Positions 7,794 through 17,249 are shown, numbered from the stretch's first letter. The stretch is DNA of 64,000 nt from Thiotrichaceae bacterium UBA4486 (GCA_002389045.1 DGNS01000009.1:62001-126000), one strand, 5' to 3'. Numbers and translations: made by a program. Notes: generated by a model from the sequence alone, not told the origin.

Positions 7794-10007
7794 ATGACTG
7801 TACAAAGCTCTGACTACATCAAGGTGGGCAAACTCAGCGTCGCCAAACCTCTCTACGATTTGCTGAAAAATGAAATCGCACCGGGCACCGGAATTGACGT
7901 CAAGAAATTCTGGACCGCGCTGGCGAAAATCATCGAGGAACTCGGACCTGAAAATACCGCATTGCTGAAGCGCCGGGACGAACTCCAGCAACAGATAGAT
8001 GCCTGGCATATCGAGCATCGTGATAACGGCCACGATCCCATCGCCTATAAACAGTTTCTGCACGAGATCGGCTACCTGGCCGACGATCCCGAGGATTTCA
8101 CCATCTCGACGGCAAACGTCGATCCTGAAATTTCCGAAATCGCCGGACCGCAACTCGTGGTGCCACTGGACAATACCCGTTATGTACTGAACGCCGTCAA
8201 TGCCCGCTGGGGCAGTCTCTATGACGCCCTGTACGGCACCGACGCCATTCCCGAATCCGACGGCTGCAAAAAAATTCGCAAATACAATCCCATTCGCGGT
8301 GAAAAGGTCATTCGCTTTTCCCGCAAATTCCTCGATCGCAACTTTCCGCTGGAAAAGGATACCCACACCCATGCCGTGCATTACTCGATCGAAAACGAGG
8401 AACTCATCGTGCGCATGGGCGATGGCACCTCCACCACCCTGTTGCGCCCGGAAGGGCTGGCCGGCTACAGCGGGGATCCTGATAACCCGGACAAGGTGCT
8501 GCTGTTCAAGCACGGCCTGCACGTCGAGCTCCGTTTCGGTGAGGGTTTCTACATCGGCCGCAAGGATCACGCACGGATTTACGACATTCAGACGGAATCG
8601 GCCATCACCACCATCATGGACTGCGAGGACTCGGTCGCCTCGGTCGACACCGAAGACAAGGTCAATGTCTACCGCAACTGGCTCGGTTTGATGAAAGGTA
8701 CGCTGGTGCTGGAATTCAAGCGCGATGGTGAAGCGGTTCGGCGTTCAATGGAAAAGGATCGCGCCTACCTGACCCCCGGCGGTAATCCATTCACCCTGCC
8801 CGGCCGCAGTATGCTGCTGGTGCGTAATGTCGGCATGCACCTGGAAACCGATGCGGTGTTGCTGGATGGCTGTCCCGTCCCGGAAAGCATGCTCGATGCC
8901 ATGGTGACCGCGCTGTGCGCAAAACACGATCTGATACAAAAAAACGGTTACCGCAATACCCGCCGGGGTTCGGTATATATCGTCAAGCCGAAGATGCACG
9001 GACCGGATGAAGTGGCGCTGGCCAGCCGCCTGTTCGAGCGCGTCGAGGATGCACTCGGTTATGACCGTAATACACTGAAGATGGGTATCATGGATGAAGA
9101 GCGCCGCACCTCGGTGAATCTGCGCGCCTGTATTCATGCCGCGGCAGAACGGGTGGTATTTATCAACACCGGTTTCCTGGATCGCACCGGCGATGATATT
9201 CATACCAATATGGAAGCCGGTCCCATGGTGCCGAAAGCGGAACTCAAACACGCAAAATGGCTGCGTGCCTACGAAAATTCCAATGTCGATACCGGCCTGG
9301 CCTGCGGCATGATGGGTCATGCACAAATCGGCAAGGGCATGTGGGCGATGCCGGATGAAATGATGAACATGCTGGAAACCAAGATCCTGCACCTGAAGGA
9401 AGGCGCCAGTTGTTCCTGGGTGCCCTCGCCCACCGCGGCGACCCTGCATGCCCTGCATTATTTCCGCTTCAACGTGCACACCCGCCAGCAGGAACTTCTG
9501 AACCGTAACCCGACACCTGTGGATGACATATTGTCCATACCGATCCTGGACGATGATTGCAGGTTATCGGACAAGGAGATCAAATGGGAACTGGAAAACA
9601 ACGCCCAGGGGATTCTCGGCTATGTCGCCCGCTGGGTCGGCCAGGGTATCGGTTGTTCCAAGGTTCCGGATATCAACAATGTCGCCCTGATGGAAGACTG
9701 CGCGACACTGCGCATTTCCAGCCAGCATATTGCCAACTGGCTGCATCATGGCATTTTCACCGAGGACCAGGTCATCGATGCCATGAGAAAAATGGCCGTA
9801 TTCGTCGACCGGCAGAATTCCGGCGACCCGGACTATGTACCGATGTCAGAGGACTTTGACAGCAGTATTCCGTTCAAAGCGGCCCTGGACATGGTGCTTA
9901 TGGGCCGCGAACAGCCCAATGGCTATACCGAGTTCATCCTCTACACCCGCCGCCGGGAAGCCAAGGAAGCAGCGCTGGGTCTGGAGAACCGGCAGCTTTG
10001 TGCTTAG
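7794..10007 (+). CDS. glcB: Malate synthase G
   Basis: Condenses glyoxylate with acetyl-CoA to malate, the second step of the glyoxylate shunt. It is 737 residues, the long monomeric G isoform (E. coli GlcB is 723). Landmarks are TTIMDCEDSVASVD around residue 275, VKPKMHGPDEVA, and LACGMMGHAQIGKGMW. The open frame starts at 7767, but the ATG at 7794 (MTVQSSDYIKVGKL) is preceded by a GGAG and matches the family N-terminus. The pairing with aceA suggests growth on C2 compounds or fatty acids. The TAG stop runs straight into heptad tract T2. Confidence 0.96.
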   Translation: MTVQSSDYIKVGKLSVAKPLYDLLKNEIAPGTGIDVKKFWTALAKIIEELGPENTALLKRRDELQQQIDAWHIEHRDNGHDPIAYKQFLHEIGYLADDPEDFTISTANVDPEISEIAGPQLVVPLDNTRYVLNAVNARWGSLYDALYGTDAIPESDGCKKIRKYNPIRGEKVIRFSRKFLDRNFPLEKDTHTHAVHYSIENEELIVRMGDGTSTTLLRPEGLAGYSGDPDNPDKVLLFKHGLHVELRFGEGFYIGRKDHARIYDIQTESAITTIMDCEDSVASVDTEDKVNVYRNWLGLMKGTLVLEFKRDGEAVRRSMEKDRAYLTPGGNPFTLPGRSMLLVRNVGMHLETDAVLLDGCPVPESMLDAMVTALCAKHDLIQKNGYRNTRRGSVYIVKPKMHGPDEVALASRLFERVEDALGYDRNTLKMGIMDEERRTSVNLRACIHAAAERVVFINTGFLDRTGDDIHTNMEAGPMVPKAELKHAKWLRAYENSNVDTGLACGMMGHAQIGKGMWAMPDEMMNMLETKILHLKEGASCSWVPSPTAATLHALHYFRFNVHTRQQELLNRNPTPVDDILSIPILDDDCRLSDKEIKWELENNAQGILGYVARWVGQGIGCSKVPDINNVALMEDCATLRISSQHIANWLHHGIFTEDQVIDAMRKMAVFVDRQNSGDPDYVPMSEDFDSSIPFKAALDMVLMGREQPNGYTEFILYTRRREAKEAALGLENRQLCA

Positions 10008-10089
10008 TCAGACTTCAGATTTCTGACTTCAGACTTCAGATCTCTGACATCTGACATCTGGAATCTGGAATCTGGAATCTGGAATCTGA
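10008..10089. repeat. Heptad tract T2
   Basis: About twelve 7-bp units (TTCAGAC/TTCAGAT, ATCTGAC, ATCTGGA x4) fill the whole gap between the convergent glcB and argA stop codons. The AGATCT core makes the middle nearly self-complementary. Confidence 0.85.
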
Positions 10090-11409
10090 TCAATCGAGGT
10101 TCTTTAACAACACCTTGGAGTTGCGCTGGTAGTTATAAAGATCCTGCCTGGCCAGCGGCAGATCGTCGACCTTCGCTTCAACGAAGCCCTGCTCGATGAA
10201 CCAGTGGTTGGCCTGGGTGGTGAGCAGGAATACCTTGCTGACACCCTGTTTTTTCAGCGCATTTTCGACCTGCTGATAGAGCAACTGGCCCTTGCCCTGG
10301 TTCTGGTAGTCCGGATGCACGACCATGCAGGCCATCTCGGCAATATTCCCGCCGGCGTTTACATGTGTTGCCACGCAGGCAATAACAGCGCCGTCGCGAT
10401 CGAGCACGGTAAAATCATCGATATCGGATTCGAGTTGCTCGATGGAGCGCTCGACCAGCCTGCCTTGCGCAACCAGGGGTTCGATCAGTTCCATGATACC
10501 GGCAATGTCGTCATGTCCGGCCCGGCGCACGGCATCAAAACGGCTATGGCTGATCAATGTGCCAATACCATCCCGGGTAAACAGTTCGATCAGCAGACTG
10601 CTGTCATCACGATCATCAATAAGGTGCACACGCTGAACCGAGGCCTTGCAGGCCTGAACCGCGCCGGCAAGCTGCACCCATGGCGCGATATCAACATCTC
10701 CGGCAGTCTGTAACAGGGTTTCCGCCTCGCTGTCGGTCATCTGATGCAGTGCTTCACCATCAACCCCGTTAATGCCGTCGTAATTGAAAGACAGGATCAG
10801 CTTGTCCGCCCCGAGTTCGATCGCCGTCTGCGTGGCCACGGACAGGGCGCTGAGGTTGAACACTTCACCGGTCACGGAGGTAGCCAGTGGGGACAATAAG
10901 ACCACATCCCCGTTATCGAGCCGGGAACGAATGGCATCGGCATCCACCTTGCGCAGGCTGCCGGTGAACTGCATGTCGGTGCCGTCGATCACGCCCATGG
11001 GCCGCGCGGTGACGAAATTACCGGAACTGACGGTGATATCGGAATGGGCCATGGGTGAATTGGGCAGGCCCATGGACAGCTTGGCCTCGATCTCGAAACG
11101 CACCGAGCCTACCGCTTCCTTGAAGCATTCGAGAGCAGCCTTGTCGGTCACGCGCAGGTTGTGATGATAAACAGACTGGATACCACGCTCGTCGAGCAAT
11201 TTTTCCACCTGGGCGCGAACACCAAATACAACCACGACGCGTATTCCCAGCGTGTTCAACAGTGCAATATCATGCACGAAACCCTGGAAATGATCGGACG
11301 CGACCAGGTCGCCGTCGATTTGAATAACGAACGTCTTGCCGCTGTGTTCGCGAATGTACGGCGCGGCACCGCGCAACCATTTCAGAAAATTTTTCTTGTC
11401 GGTAATCAT
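10090..11409 (-). CDS. argA: N-acetylglutamate synthase
   Basis: Catalyses the first step of arginine synthesis (glutamate + acetyl-CoA). The 439 residues comprise an N-terminal amino-acid-kinase-like domain (about 1-285, HSGKTFVIQIDGDLV) that normally binds the feedback inhibitor arginine, and a C-terminal GNAT acetyltransferase (about 290-439, with VHPDYQNQGKGQLLYQQVE as the acetyl-CoA loop). E. coli ArgA is 443 residues. The ATG overlaps the argE stop as ATGA, so the two genes form a translationally coupled pair. The stop codon abuts heptad tract T2. Confidence 0.95.
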   Translation of the reverse strand: MITDKKNFLKWLRGAAPYIREHSGKTFVIQIDGDLVASDHFQGFVHDIALLNTLGIRVVVVFGVRAQVEKLLDERGIQSVYHHNLRVTDKAALECFKEAVGSVRFEIEAKLSMGLPNSPMAHSDITVSSGNFVTARPMGVIDGTDMQFTGSLRKVDADAIRSRLDNGDVVLLSPLATSVTGEVFNLSALSVATQTAIELGADKLILSFNYDGINGVDGEALHQMTDSEAETLLQTAGDVDIAPWVQLAGAVQACKASVQRVHLIDDRDDSSLLIELFTRDGIGTLISHSRFDAVRRAGHDDIAGIMELIEPLVAQGRLVERSIEQLESDIDDFTVLDRDGAVIACVATHVNAGGNIAEMACMVVHPDYQNQGKGQLLYQQVENALKKQGVSKVFLLTTQANHWFIEQGFVEAKVDDLPLARQDLYNYQRNSKVLLKNLD

Positions 11410-12566
11410 GACGGCAGACAGAAATGCTGAATCATTTTTTCGAGAATCTTTTGCATGGGTTGCAGCCGATCCATGGATACAAATTCATCGGTCTGATGGG
11501 CAACCTCTATATCACCCGGTCCCAGGATCACTGTCTGCATACCCATGGCATTGAGATAGGGCCCTTCGGTTCCGAAGGCTACCGTGGCTGACTCCCGGCC
11601 GCTGAGCGCTTCCGCGACCCTGACGATCTCGGCGTCCGCGGGCGTCTGCATCCCGCCCATCCCGGCATGTTGTTCCTTGAAATGCAGTTGCAGTCCCGAG
11701 CCCTCAATGGCGGCGGCGACTTTCTCGCGCAAGGCCGCACGGATTTCATCCACCGCCATCTCCGGTAACAGGCGAATGTCCATGGCCAATTCGCAACTCG
11801 CGCAGATGCGGTTGGGATTGTCGCCACCGCGTATGGCGCCCAGGTTCATGGTCGGCACGGGCACCCTGAAACTGCTGTCATGAAAACTTGACTGCAGCTC
11901 CTTGCGCCATTCGAGCAGCCGGTTCATGACCCGGTTCATGCCCTCAAGGGCATTATTTCCCAGCGATGGATCACTGGAATGACCCGATTGGCCTGTCAGT
12001 TCGATGTGTTCGATGAGTATGCCCTTGTGTTTGATCACGGGTACCAGCCCCGTGGGTTCTCCAATCAAGGCGTGACGGCCGAGCCGCATACCTGAATCCT
12101 GCAAAGCCCGCACGCCGGCCATACTGCTTTCTTCATCCGCGGTGGCGAGCACCACCAGCGGTCTGTCCCGGCTTTTTAAATCCAGACTTCGTATAGCCTC
12201 GATGATCAGGGGAAAGAAACTCTTCATGTCCGCAGTGCCCAGGCCGTACAGCCGGCCTTCGCGCTCTGTCAATATGAACGGATCGGAGGACCAGCCGGCC
12301 TCGTTGTACGGTACCGTGTCCGTATGACCGGACAGTACCAGGCCGTCCGCTCCCTCACCCATGCGCGCAACCAGGTTGAATTTCTCCACCGCGCTGCCGG
12401 GCACGGGTATCAGTTCCGTATCCATGCCCAGGTCCCCGAACCAGTTTGCCAGTGTTTCCACCATCGCGCGATTAGTCATATCGAAAGCCGGATCGGTACT
12501 ACTGACCGAGGGAATCGCAATCAGCTCGGCGAAACAGTCCATCATATCGGGGAGTGGCTTAGTCAT
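11406..12566 (-). CDS. argE: Acetylornithine deacetylase
   Basis: M20-family metallohydrolase that removes acetate from N-acetylornithine, giving ornithine. From ATG 12566 it is 386 residues (E. coli ArgE is 383). Motifs are VLSGHTDTVPYN (metal His/Asp), GLGTADMKSF, ATADEESSMAG and LIGEPTGL. The open frame extends to 12635, but that extension lacks family resemblance. Having both ArgA and ArgE implies the linear, non-recycling arginine pathway, although ArgJ elsewhere cannot be excluded. Divergent from ilvD. Confidence 0.93.
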   Translation of the reverse strand: MTKPLPDMMDCFAELIAIPSVSSTDPAFDMTNRAMVETLANWFGDLGMDTELIPVPGSAVEKFNLVARMGEGADGLVLSGHTDTVPYNEAGWSSDPFILTEREGRLYGLGTADMKSFFPLIIEAIRSLDLKSRDRPLVVLATADEESSMAGVRALQDSGMRLGRHALIGEPTGLVPVIKHKGILIEHIELTGQSGHSSDPSLGNNALEGMNRVMNRLLEWRKELQSSFHDSSFRVPVPTMNLGAIRGGDNPNRICASCELAMDIRLLPEMAVDEIRAALREKVAAAIEGSGLQLHFKEQHAGMGGMQTPADAEIVRVAEALSGRESATVAFGTEGPYLNAMGMQTVILGPGDIEVAHQTDEFVSMDRLQPMQKILEKMIQHFCLPS

Positions 12567-12706
12567 TATTCCGGTCGTGTTTGTAATGTGCTTTTCGGGG
12601 CCTGATTGCGGGCAAAGCCCGACACAGACTGACAAGTTTCATGCAGTGCGGTATTCTATCGCACCTTTTGTAACACACAGGATCTTTTTAATCCAAATCA
12701 CCCGTC

Positions 12707-14386
12707 ATGAAAAAATCATTGAATCGTTACAGTGCGCAAATAACACAGAAAAAGTCACAAGGCGCTTCCCAGGCCATGCTCTATGGCACCGGCATGACCG
12801 AAGCCGACATGAACAAGCCCCAGGTAGGCATAGCCAGCGTCTGGTATGAGGGCAATACCTGCAACATGCACCTGCTGGACCTGGCCGAAAAGGTAAAACA
12901 GGGTGTTGAGGAAGCCGGTATGGTAGGCATGCGCTTCAACACGATCGGTGTCAGCGATGGCATCTCCATGGGCACCGACGGCATGAGTTACTCGCTGCAA
13001 TCGCGTGATCTGATCGCCGATTCCATCGAGACGGTCATGGCGGCACAGTGGTACGACGCCAATATTTCCATTCCCGGCTGTGACAAGAACATGCCCGGCT
13101 GCCTGATCGCCATGGGCCGGCTGAACCGGCCGGCGCTAATGGTTTACGGTGGCACCATCAAACCGGGATTTCGTAACGAACAGAAACTCGACATTATCTC
13201 GGCGTTCCAGTCCTACGGTGAGTTCATTGCCGGTACCATTGACGAGGACACGCGCAAGGACATTGTCAAGCGATCCTGTCCCGGCGCCGGGGCCTGCGGC
13301 GGCATGTACACCGCCAACACCATGGCTTCCGCCATCGAGGCGCTGGGCATGTCCCTGCCCTACAGTTCCTCCACGCCCGCCGTGGATCCGGCCAAACTGG
13401 AAGAATGCCGGTACGCCGGCAAGGCCGTTCTCAACCTGCTGGAAAATGACATCAAGCCACGCGACATCATGACCCGTGAAGCTTTTGAAAACGCCATGGT
13501 CCTGGTCATTGTACTCGGCGGCTCCACCAACGCGGTGCTGCATCTGATTGCCATGGCTCGCGCCGTCGACGTAGACCTGGGTATTGACGACTTCAACGCC
13601 GTCAGCAACCGTACACCTTACATTGCCGACCTGAAACCCAGCGGCAAATATGTCATGGAGGATCTGCACAACATCGGCGGTATTCCGGCGGTAATGAAAT
13701 ACCTGCTCGATGAAGGCCTGTTGAACGGCGAGTGTTTGACGGTGACCGGCAAAACCATCGCCGAAAACCTCGCCGATGTTCCCGGGTTACAGGAAGGGCA
13801 AACCATCATCCAGCCGCTGGATAAACCCATCAAGACATCCGGGCATTTGCGCATCCTCAAGGGCAACCTGGCGCCGGGCGGCGCGGTCGCCAAGATCACC
13901 GGCAAGGAAGGCGAGGTCTTCAGCGGGCCGGCCCGGGTCTATGACTCCGAGGAACTCATGTTGAAAGCGCTGGAGGACGGCAAAATCGAGAAAGGCAACG
14001 TTATCGTGATCCGCTACGAGGGTCCGAAAGGTGGTCCCGGCATGCCGGAGATGCTGACACCGACATCCGCCATCATGGGCGCGGGACTGGGTTCCGATGT
14101 GGCCATGATCACGGACGGCCGCTTCTCCGGCGGTTCCCATGGATTCATTATCGGCCACGTGGTGCCGGAAGCGCAGGAAGGCGGCCCCATTGGCCTCATC
14201 AGGGATGGCGATAACATCATCATCGATGCCATCAACAACGTCTTGTCGGTGGATTTGAGCGACGAGGAACTGGACGAACGCAAGAGACAGTGGCAGATGC
14301 CGCCCTACAAGGCCTCCCGAGGCACTTTGTCAAAGTACATCAAAACAGTGAAGACGGCTTCGGAAGGGTGTGTTACTGACGAATGA
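12707..14386 (+). CDS. ilvD: Dihydroxy-acid dehydratase
   Basis: Fe-S dehydratase converting 2,3-dihydroxy-isovalerate/methylvalerate to the 2-keto acids for valine and isoleucine. It is 559 residues, the short form of the IlvD/Edd family. The cluster cysteines are visible in PGCDKNMPGCLIAMGR and SCPGAGACGGMYTANTM, with GRFSGGSHGFIIGH near the C-terminus. The ATG at 12707 lacks a clear Shine-Dalgarno but is the only start consistent with the family N-terminus. Its 3' end faces the lytic transglycosylase across heptad tract T3. Confidence 0.95.
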   Translation: MKKSLNRYSAQITQKKSQGASQAMLYGTGMTEADMNKPQVGIASVWYEGNTCNMHLLDLAEKVKQGVEEAGMVGMRFNTIGVSDGISMGTDGMSYSLQSRDLIADSIETVMAAQWYDANISIPGCDKNMPGCLIAMGRLNRPALMVYGGTIKPGFRNEQKLDIISAFQSYGEFIAGTIDEDTRKDIVKRSCPGAGACGGMYTANTMASAIEALGMSLPYSSSTPAVDPAKLEECRYAGKAVLNLLENDIKPRDIMTREAFENAMVLVIVLGGSTNAVLHLIAMARAVDVDLGIDDFNAVSNRTPYIADLKPSGKYVMEDLHNIGGIPAVMKYLLDEGLLNGECLTVTGKTIAENLADVPGLQEGQTIIQPLDKPIKTSGHLRILKGNLAPGGAVAKITGKEGEVFSGPARVYDSEELMLKALEDGKIEKGNVIVIRYEGPKGGPGMPEMLTPTSAIMGAGLGSDVAMITDGRFSGGSHGFIIGHVVPEAQEGGPIGLIRDGDNIIIDAINNVLSVDLSDEELDERKRQWQMPPYKASRGTLSKYIKTVKTASEGCVTDE

Positions 14387-14388
14387 TC

Positions 14389-14536
14389 CAGTCTACAGGT
14401 AACAGACTACAGACTACAGACAACAGACAACAGACAACAGACAACAGACAACAGTAAGACCTGGAACAACATCCTTGATGTTGTCAACGTGAATCACATA
14501 AGTTCTGTAATCTGTAGTCTGTAGTCTGTTACCTGG
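14389..14536. repeat. Heptad tract T3 with perfect 25-bp inverted ends
   Basis: The left half (14389-14455) is CAG-type heptads (GACTACA, GACAACA) and the right half (14504-14536) is the complementary type. Bases 14396-14420 and 14511-14535 are a perfect 25-bp inverted repeat around a non-repeat centre. Outside the arms both ends carry TGATCC(A), and the left end has exactly one extra 7-bp unit. Both flanking genes end here. Confidence 0.9.
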
Positions 14537-14537
14537 A

Positions 14538-15164
14538 TCAGGTCATCGTCTTCTTGTACTGCTTGTAGTAATCCAGCACTTTTTTCACGTAGGTCTGTGT
14601 CTCGCGGTAGGGCGGGATCTTGTTGCCGTATTTGATCACGGCGTTTTCTCCGGCGTTGTAGGCCGCCAGCGCCAGCACGAGATTGTTGTCGAACATGCCG
14701 AGCAGGTCCCGCAGGTAACTGCTGCCGCCCTTGATGTTCTGGTAAGGATTGCGCCGGTTGGTCACCCCGTAACGCCGCGCCGTGCCCGGCATTAACTGCA
14801 TGAGTCCCACGGCGCCGGCACTGGAAACCGCATCCGGATTGTAGGAGGATTCCGCAGTGATCACCGCGTGCAACAGCGGTGTCGGCAGGCGGTATTGTTT
14901 GGCGAAATAATTAATGGTACCGGAGAATTTCTTGCGGTTGGCGGCAACATCAATAGACGGTCCCCGTCTGCGATCAACTTCGACCCAGCCTTTCCAGGTC
15001 TTGACCAGTCGCTTGTAACCCTTGTGCGAGGGTTTGTCCGTGAGAATGACGCGGCCGTGCTTGTCCACGTACTTGTAGATGTCCGCATGGGCGCCCATGC
15101 TGTATACAAGCCCCCACAGCATGACAATAATCCACACGCGTCTTCCCGGCCGGTGTTCAGTCAT
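14538..15164 (-). CDS. Lytic transglycosylase with DUF4124 domain
   Basis: A periplasmic peptidoglycan-cleaving enzyme of the Slt/MltC-like type. The 208 residues contain a membrane or signal segment (about 9-27, ending GAHA), a DUF4124-like segment (DIYKYVDKHGRVILTDKP, about 28-50) and an SLT domain from about 95. The catalytic glutamate is in ITAESSYNPDAVS, followed by GAVGLMQLMPGTA and the AYNAGENAV motif. The substrate is inferred to be murein, releasing 1,6-anhydro muropeptides. Its stop codon adjoins heptad tract T3. Upstream, co-oriented pgpA begins about 30 bases away. Confidence 0.88.
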   Translation of the reverse strand: MTEHRPGRRVWIIVMLWGLVYSMGAHADIYKYVDKHGRVILTDKPSHKGYKRLVKTWKGWVEVDRRRGPSIDVAANRKKFSGTINYFAKQYRLPTPLLHAVITAESSYNPDAVSSAGAVGLMQLMPGTARRYGVTNRRNPYQNIKGGSSYLRDLLGMFDNNLVLALAAYNAGENAVIKYGNKIPPYRETQTYVKKVLDYYKQYKKTMT

Positions 15165-15197
15165 ATTTACTTGTATTTCGTGGTTATTGTTACAAGT

Positions 15198-15677
15198 TTA
15201 TAATAAATAATAGATTAATTGTAAACAAATGAGACTGAATAATCCGGCCAGAATATCATCCAGCATGATCCCGAGGCCACCGCCGAGGCCCTTGTCCACC
15301 TGCCGGATCGGCCAGGGTTTGACAATATCAAAACCGCGAAACAACAGGAAACCGGCCAGCAGCCAGTACCAGCCGTCCGGAATATGAGTCAGGGTGATAA
15401 GGATCCCGGCGATTTCGTCCCAGACGATGGCCGGGTGATCATGTACGCCCAGTGCGCGGGCGGCATGGCCACATATCCAGATACCGGCAAGGACAACAAC
15501 CACAACGACAGCCAGGTAAACAGGAAACGGCAGATGTTGCAGTCCCAGATACATCATGACACCCACAACCGTGCCCGCGGTGCCCGGTGCGCGTGGTGAA
15601 AGGCCGCTGCCAAAACCCAGTGCACAGAAGTTCAGCGGATCTTTAAGCAACGAAAATGCTATACCCCGGTTTTCCAT
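15198..15677 (-). CDS. pgpA: Phosphatidylglycerophosphatase A
   Basis: Inner-membrane phosphatase converting phosphatidylglycerophosphate to phosphatidylglycerol. It is 159 residues, typical for PgpA. The N-terminal motif GFGSGLSPRAPGTAGTVVG, the acidic WDEIAGI and the membrane segment ending FRGFDIVKPWPI are diagnostic, as is the LDDILAG near the end. Four hydrophobic segments are visible. The usual partner thiL is not upstream; instead there is a 400-base non-coding region with a hairpin element. Confidence 0.92.
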   Translation of the reverse strand: MENRGIAFSLLKDPLNFCALGFGSGLSPRAPGTAGTVVGVMMYLGLQHLPFPVYLAVVVVVVLAGIWICGHAARALGVHDHPAIVWDEIAGILITLTHIPDGWYWLLAGFLLFRGFDIVKPWPIRQVDKGLGGGLGIMLDDILAGLFSLICLQLIYYLL

Positions 15678-15766
15678 GATGGAATCATAACATTACTGTT
15701 TCCGGGGTCCCTGGTTATGGTCCGGTTTTGGATATTCGCTTCATCAAATCGCCCCCCGCAGTACTC

Positions 15767-15951
15767 ACCCTAACGTTGCATAAATTTTTGACGCAGGACC
15801 GCTCCTTCTATAGCAGCATTTTCCGGGCCGTGCTCGCTTTTTCCAATCCTCACATAGAGTGAGCTATGCTCCGGTTGGAAAAATCTGTGCGCGACCCGGA
15901 AAATACCGCTCTAAAAGCCCCTGCATCCAAAAATTTATACAACGTTAGGGT
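15767..15951. mobile_element. MITE-like hairpin element, about 185 bp
   Basis: The ends are near-perfect inverted repeats (ACCCTAACGTTG at 15767-15778 and its complement at 15940-15951), followed inward by ATAAATTTTTG on both arms. Complementarity continues through TATTTTCCGGG-like blocks to an apical CATAG/CTATG loop around 15853. The element is thus one long imperfect palindrome with no coding capacity. The flanking dinucleotide TC on each side may be a 2-bp target duplication. No transposase lies nearby. The rest of the 15678-16096 gap shows nothing recognisable. Confidence 0.65.
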
Positions 15952-16096
15952 TCACTTTCTGAATGAGTGAATATGATCCCGAATGAATTTCCCGGTGCAT
16001 GCTCTCGCGTCTGCCGTCCGGATTATATTGAAATACCGGTGAGTCGTTGAGAGAATCATGACACACCCGGTTTATTCAAGCAGAATGGAGATATCT

Positions 16097-17173
16097 ATGA
16101 CTGAACTCATGAAAGCCGCAGTTTTTATTGAACCCGGGCGTATTGTGCTTGACGATAAACCCGTTCCGGACATCGGCCCGCTTGATGCGCTGGTTCGCAT
16201 TACAACCACCACGATCTGTGGAACGGATATTCATATATTGAAAGGCGAATATCCTGTAAGTCCGGGCCTTATAATCGGGCATGAACCTGTAGGGGTGATC
16301 GAAAAACTGGGTTCGGCCGTCACCGGTTACGAGGAAGGACAACGAGTGATTGCCGGAGCCATCACGCCTTCGGGTTACTCCAATGCTTCCCTGTGTGGAT
16401 ACCATTCCCAGTGCGGTGCCGGCACCAGGCACGGCTGGCAGGCGCTGGGCGGCTGGCGTTTCGGAAATACCATCGACGGTTCACAGGCGGAATATCTGCG
16501 GGTGCCGGATGCGATGGCCAACCTGTCGCCGATTCCGGACGAACTCAGTGATGAACAGGTGCTGATGTGTCCGGACATCATGTCCACCGGTTTCAGTGGT
16601 GCAGAATCCGGTGCGATCAGAATCGGGGATACCGTTGCGGTATTCGCCCAGGGGCCCATTGGCCTTTGTGCCACCGCCGGAGCAAAATTGATGGGCGCCA
16701 GTTCCATCATCGCCGTTGAGTCCATCCCGGAACGATCTGCCATGGCAAAACGCATGGGTGCCGATCATGTGGTTGATTTCCGGCAGGTAGATCCGGTTAC
16801 GGAAATCATGAAAATAACCGAAGACCGGGGAGTCGATGTGGCGATAGAAGCGCTCGGTACACAGGAAACGTTTGCCGCAGCACTGACGGTTCTCAGGCCC
16901 GGCGGCACTCTCTCTTCACTGGGGGTTTATTCCAGTGACCTGCAGATACCCCTGACGGCCTTTCATGCCGGACTCGGTGATCACAAGATCATTACCACGC
17001 TGTGTCCGGGAGGCAAGGAACGCATGCGCAGACTGATGCAGGTGGTGGCTTCCGGCCGGGTCGACACCAGCGGACTGGTCACTCATCATTTTGGCCTTGA
17101 TCAGATCGAGGAAGCCTATGAACTGTTTTCGCAACAGCGAGATGGAGTGCTGAAGGTGGCTATCAAACCCTGA
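16097..17173 (+). CDS. Zinc-dependent alcohol dehydrogenase (secondary ADH type)
   Basis: A 358-residue medium-chain dehydrogenase most like the NADP secondary-alcohol (isopropanol) dehydrogenases of Thermoanaerobacter and Clostridium. Catalytic zinc ligands are visible as Cys in TICGTDIH, His-Glu in GHEPVG and Asp in CPDIMSTGF. The structural-zinc four-cysteine loop is absent, as in that subgroup. The Rossmann motif is QGPIGLCATAGAKLMGA. The open frame begins at 16058, but GGAG at 16087-16090 fits the ATG at 16097. The substrate is uncertain. Confidence 0.85.
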   Translation: MTELMKAAVFIEPGRIVLDDKPVPDIGPLDALVRITTTTICGTDIHILKGEYPVSPGLIIGHEPVGVIEKLGSAVTGYEEGQRVIAGAITPSGYSNASLCGYHSQCGAGTRHGWQALGGWRFGNTIDGSQAEYLRVPDAMANLSPIPDELSDEQVLMCPDIMSTGFSGAESGAIRIGDTVAVFAQGPIGLCATAGAKLMGASSIIAVESIPERSAMAKRMGADHVVDFRQVDPVTEIMKITEDRGVDVAIEALGTQETFAAALTVLRPGGTLSSLGVYSSDLQIPLTAFHAGLGDHKIITTLCPGGKERMRRLMQVVASGRVDTSGLVTHHFGLDQIEEAYELFSQQRDGVLKVAIKP

Positions 17174-17228
17174 CCGAAACACGCATACAGCCGCAAGAGA
17201 CGATGCGTTGAGGGGCGTTGTGCCGGTA

Positions 17229-17249
17229 AACTCTGACTTGATCAGAGTT
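17229..17249. repeat. 8-bp hairpin after the alcohol dehydrogenase gene
   Basis: AACTCTGA (17229-17236) and TCAGAGTT (17242-17249) pair perfectly around a CTTGA loop in the gap before the channel gene. There is no T-run. A terminator or processing role is possible. Confidence 0.4.

Noticed and set aside
14389..14536. CRISPR-like array
   Set aside because: Units are 7 bp without spacers, there are no cas genes, and the same pattern recurs in ten other gaps.
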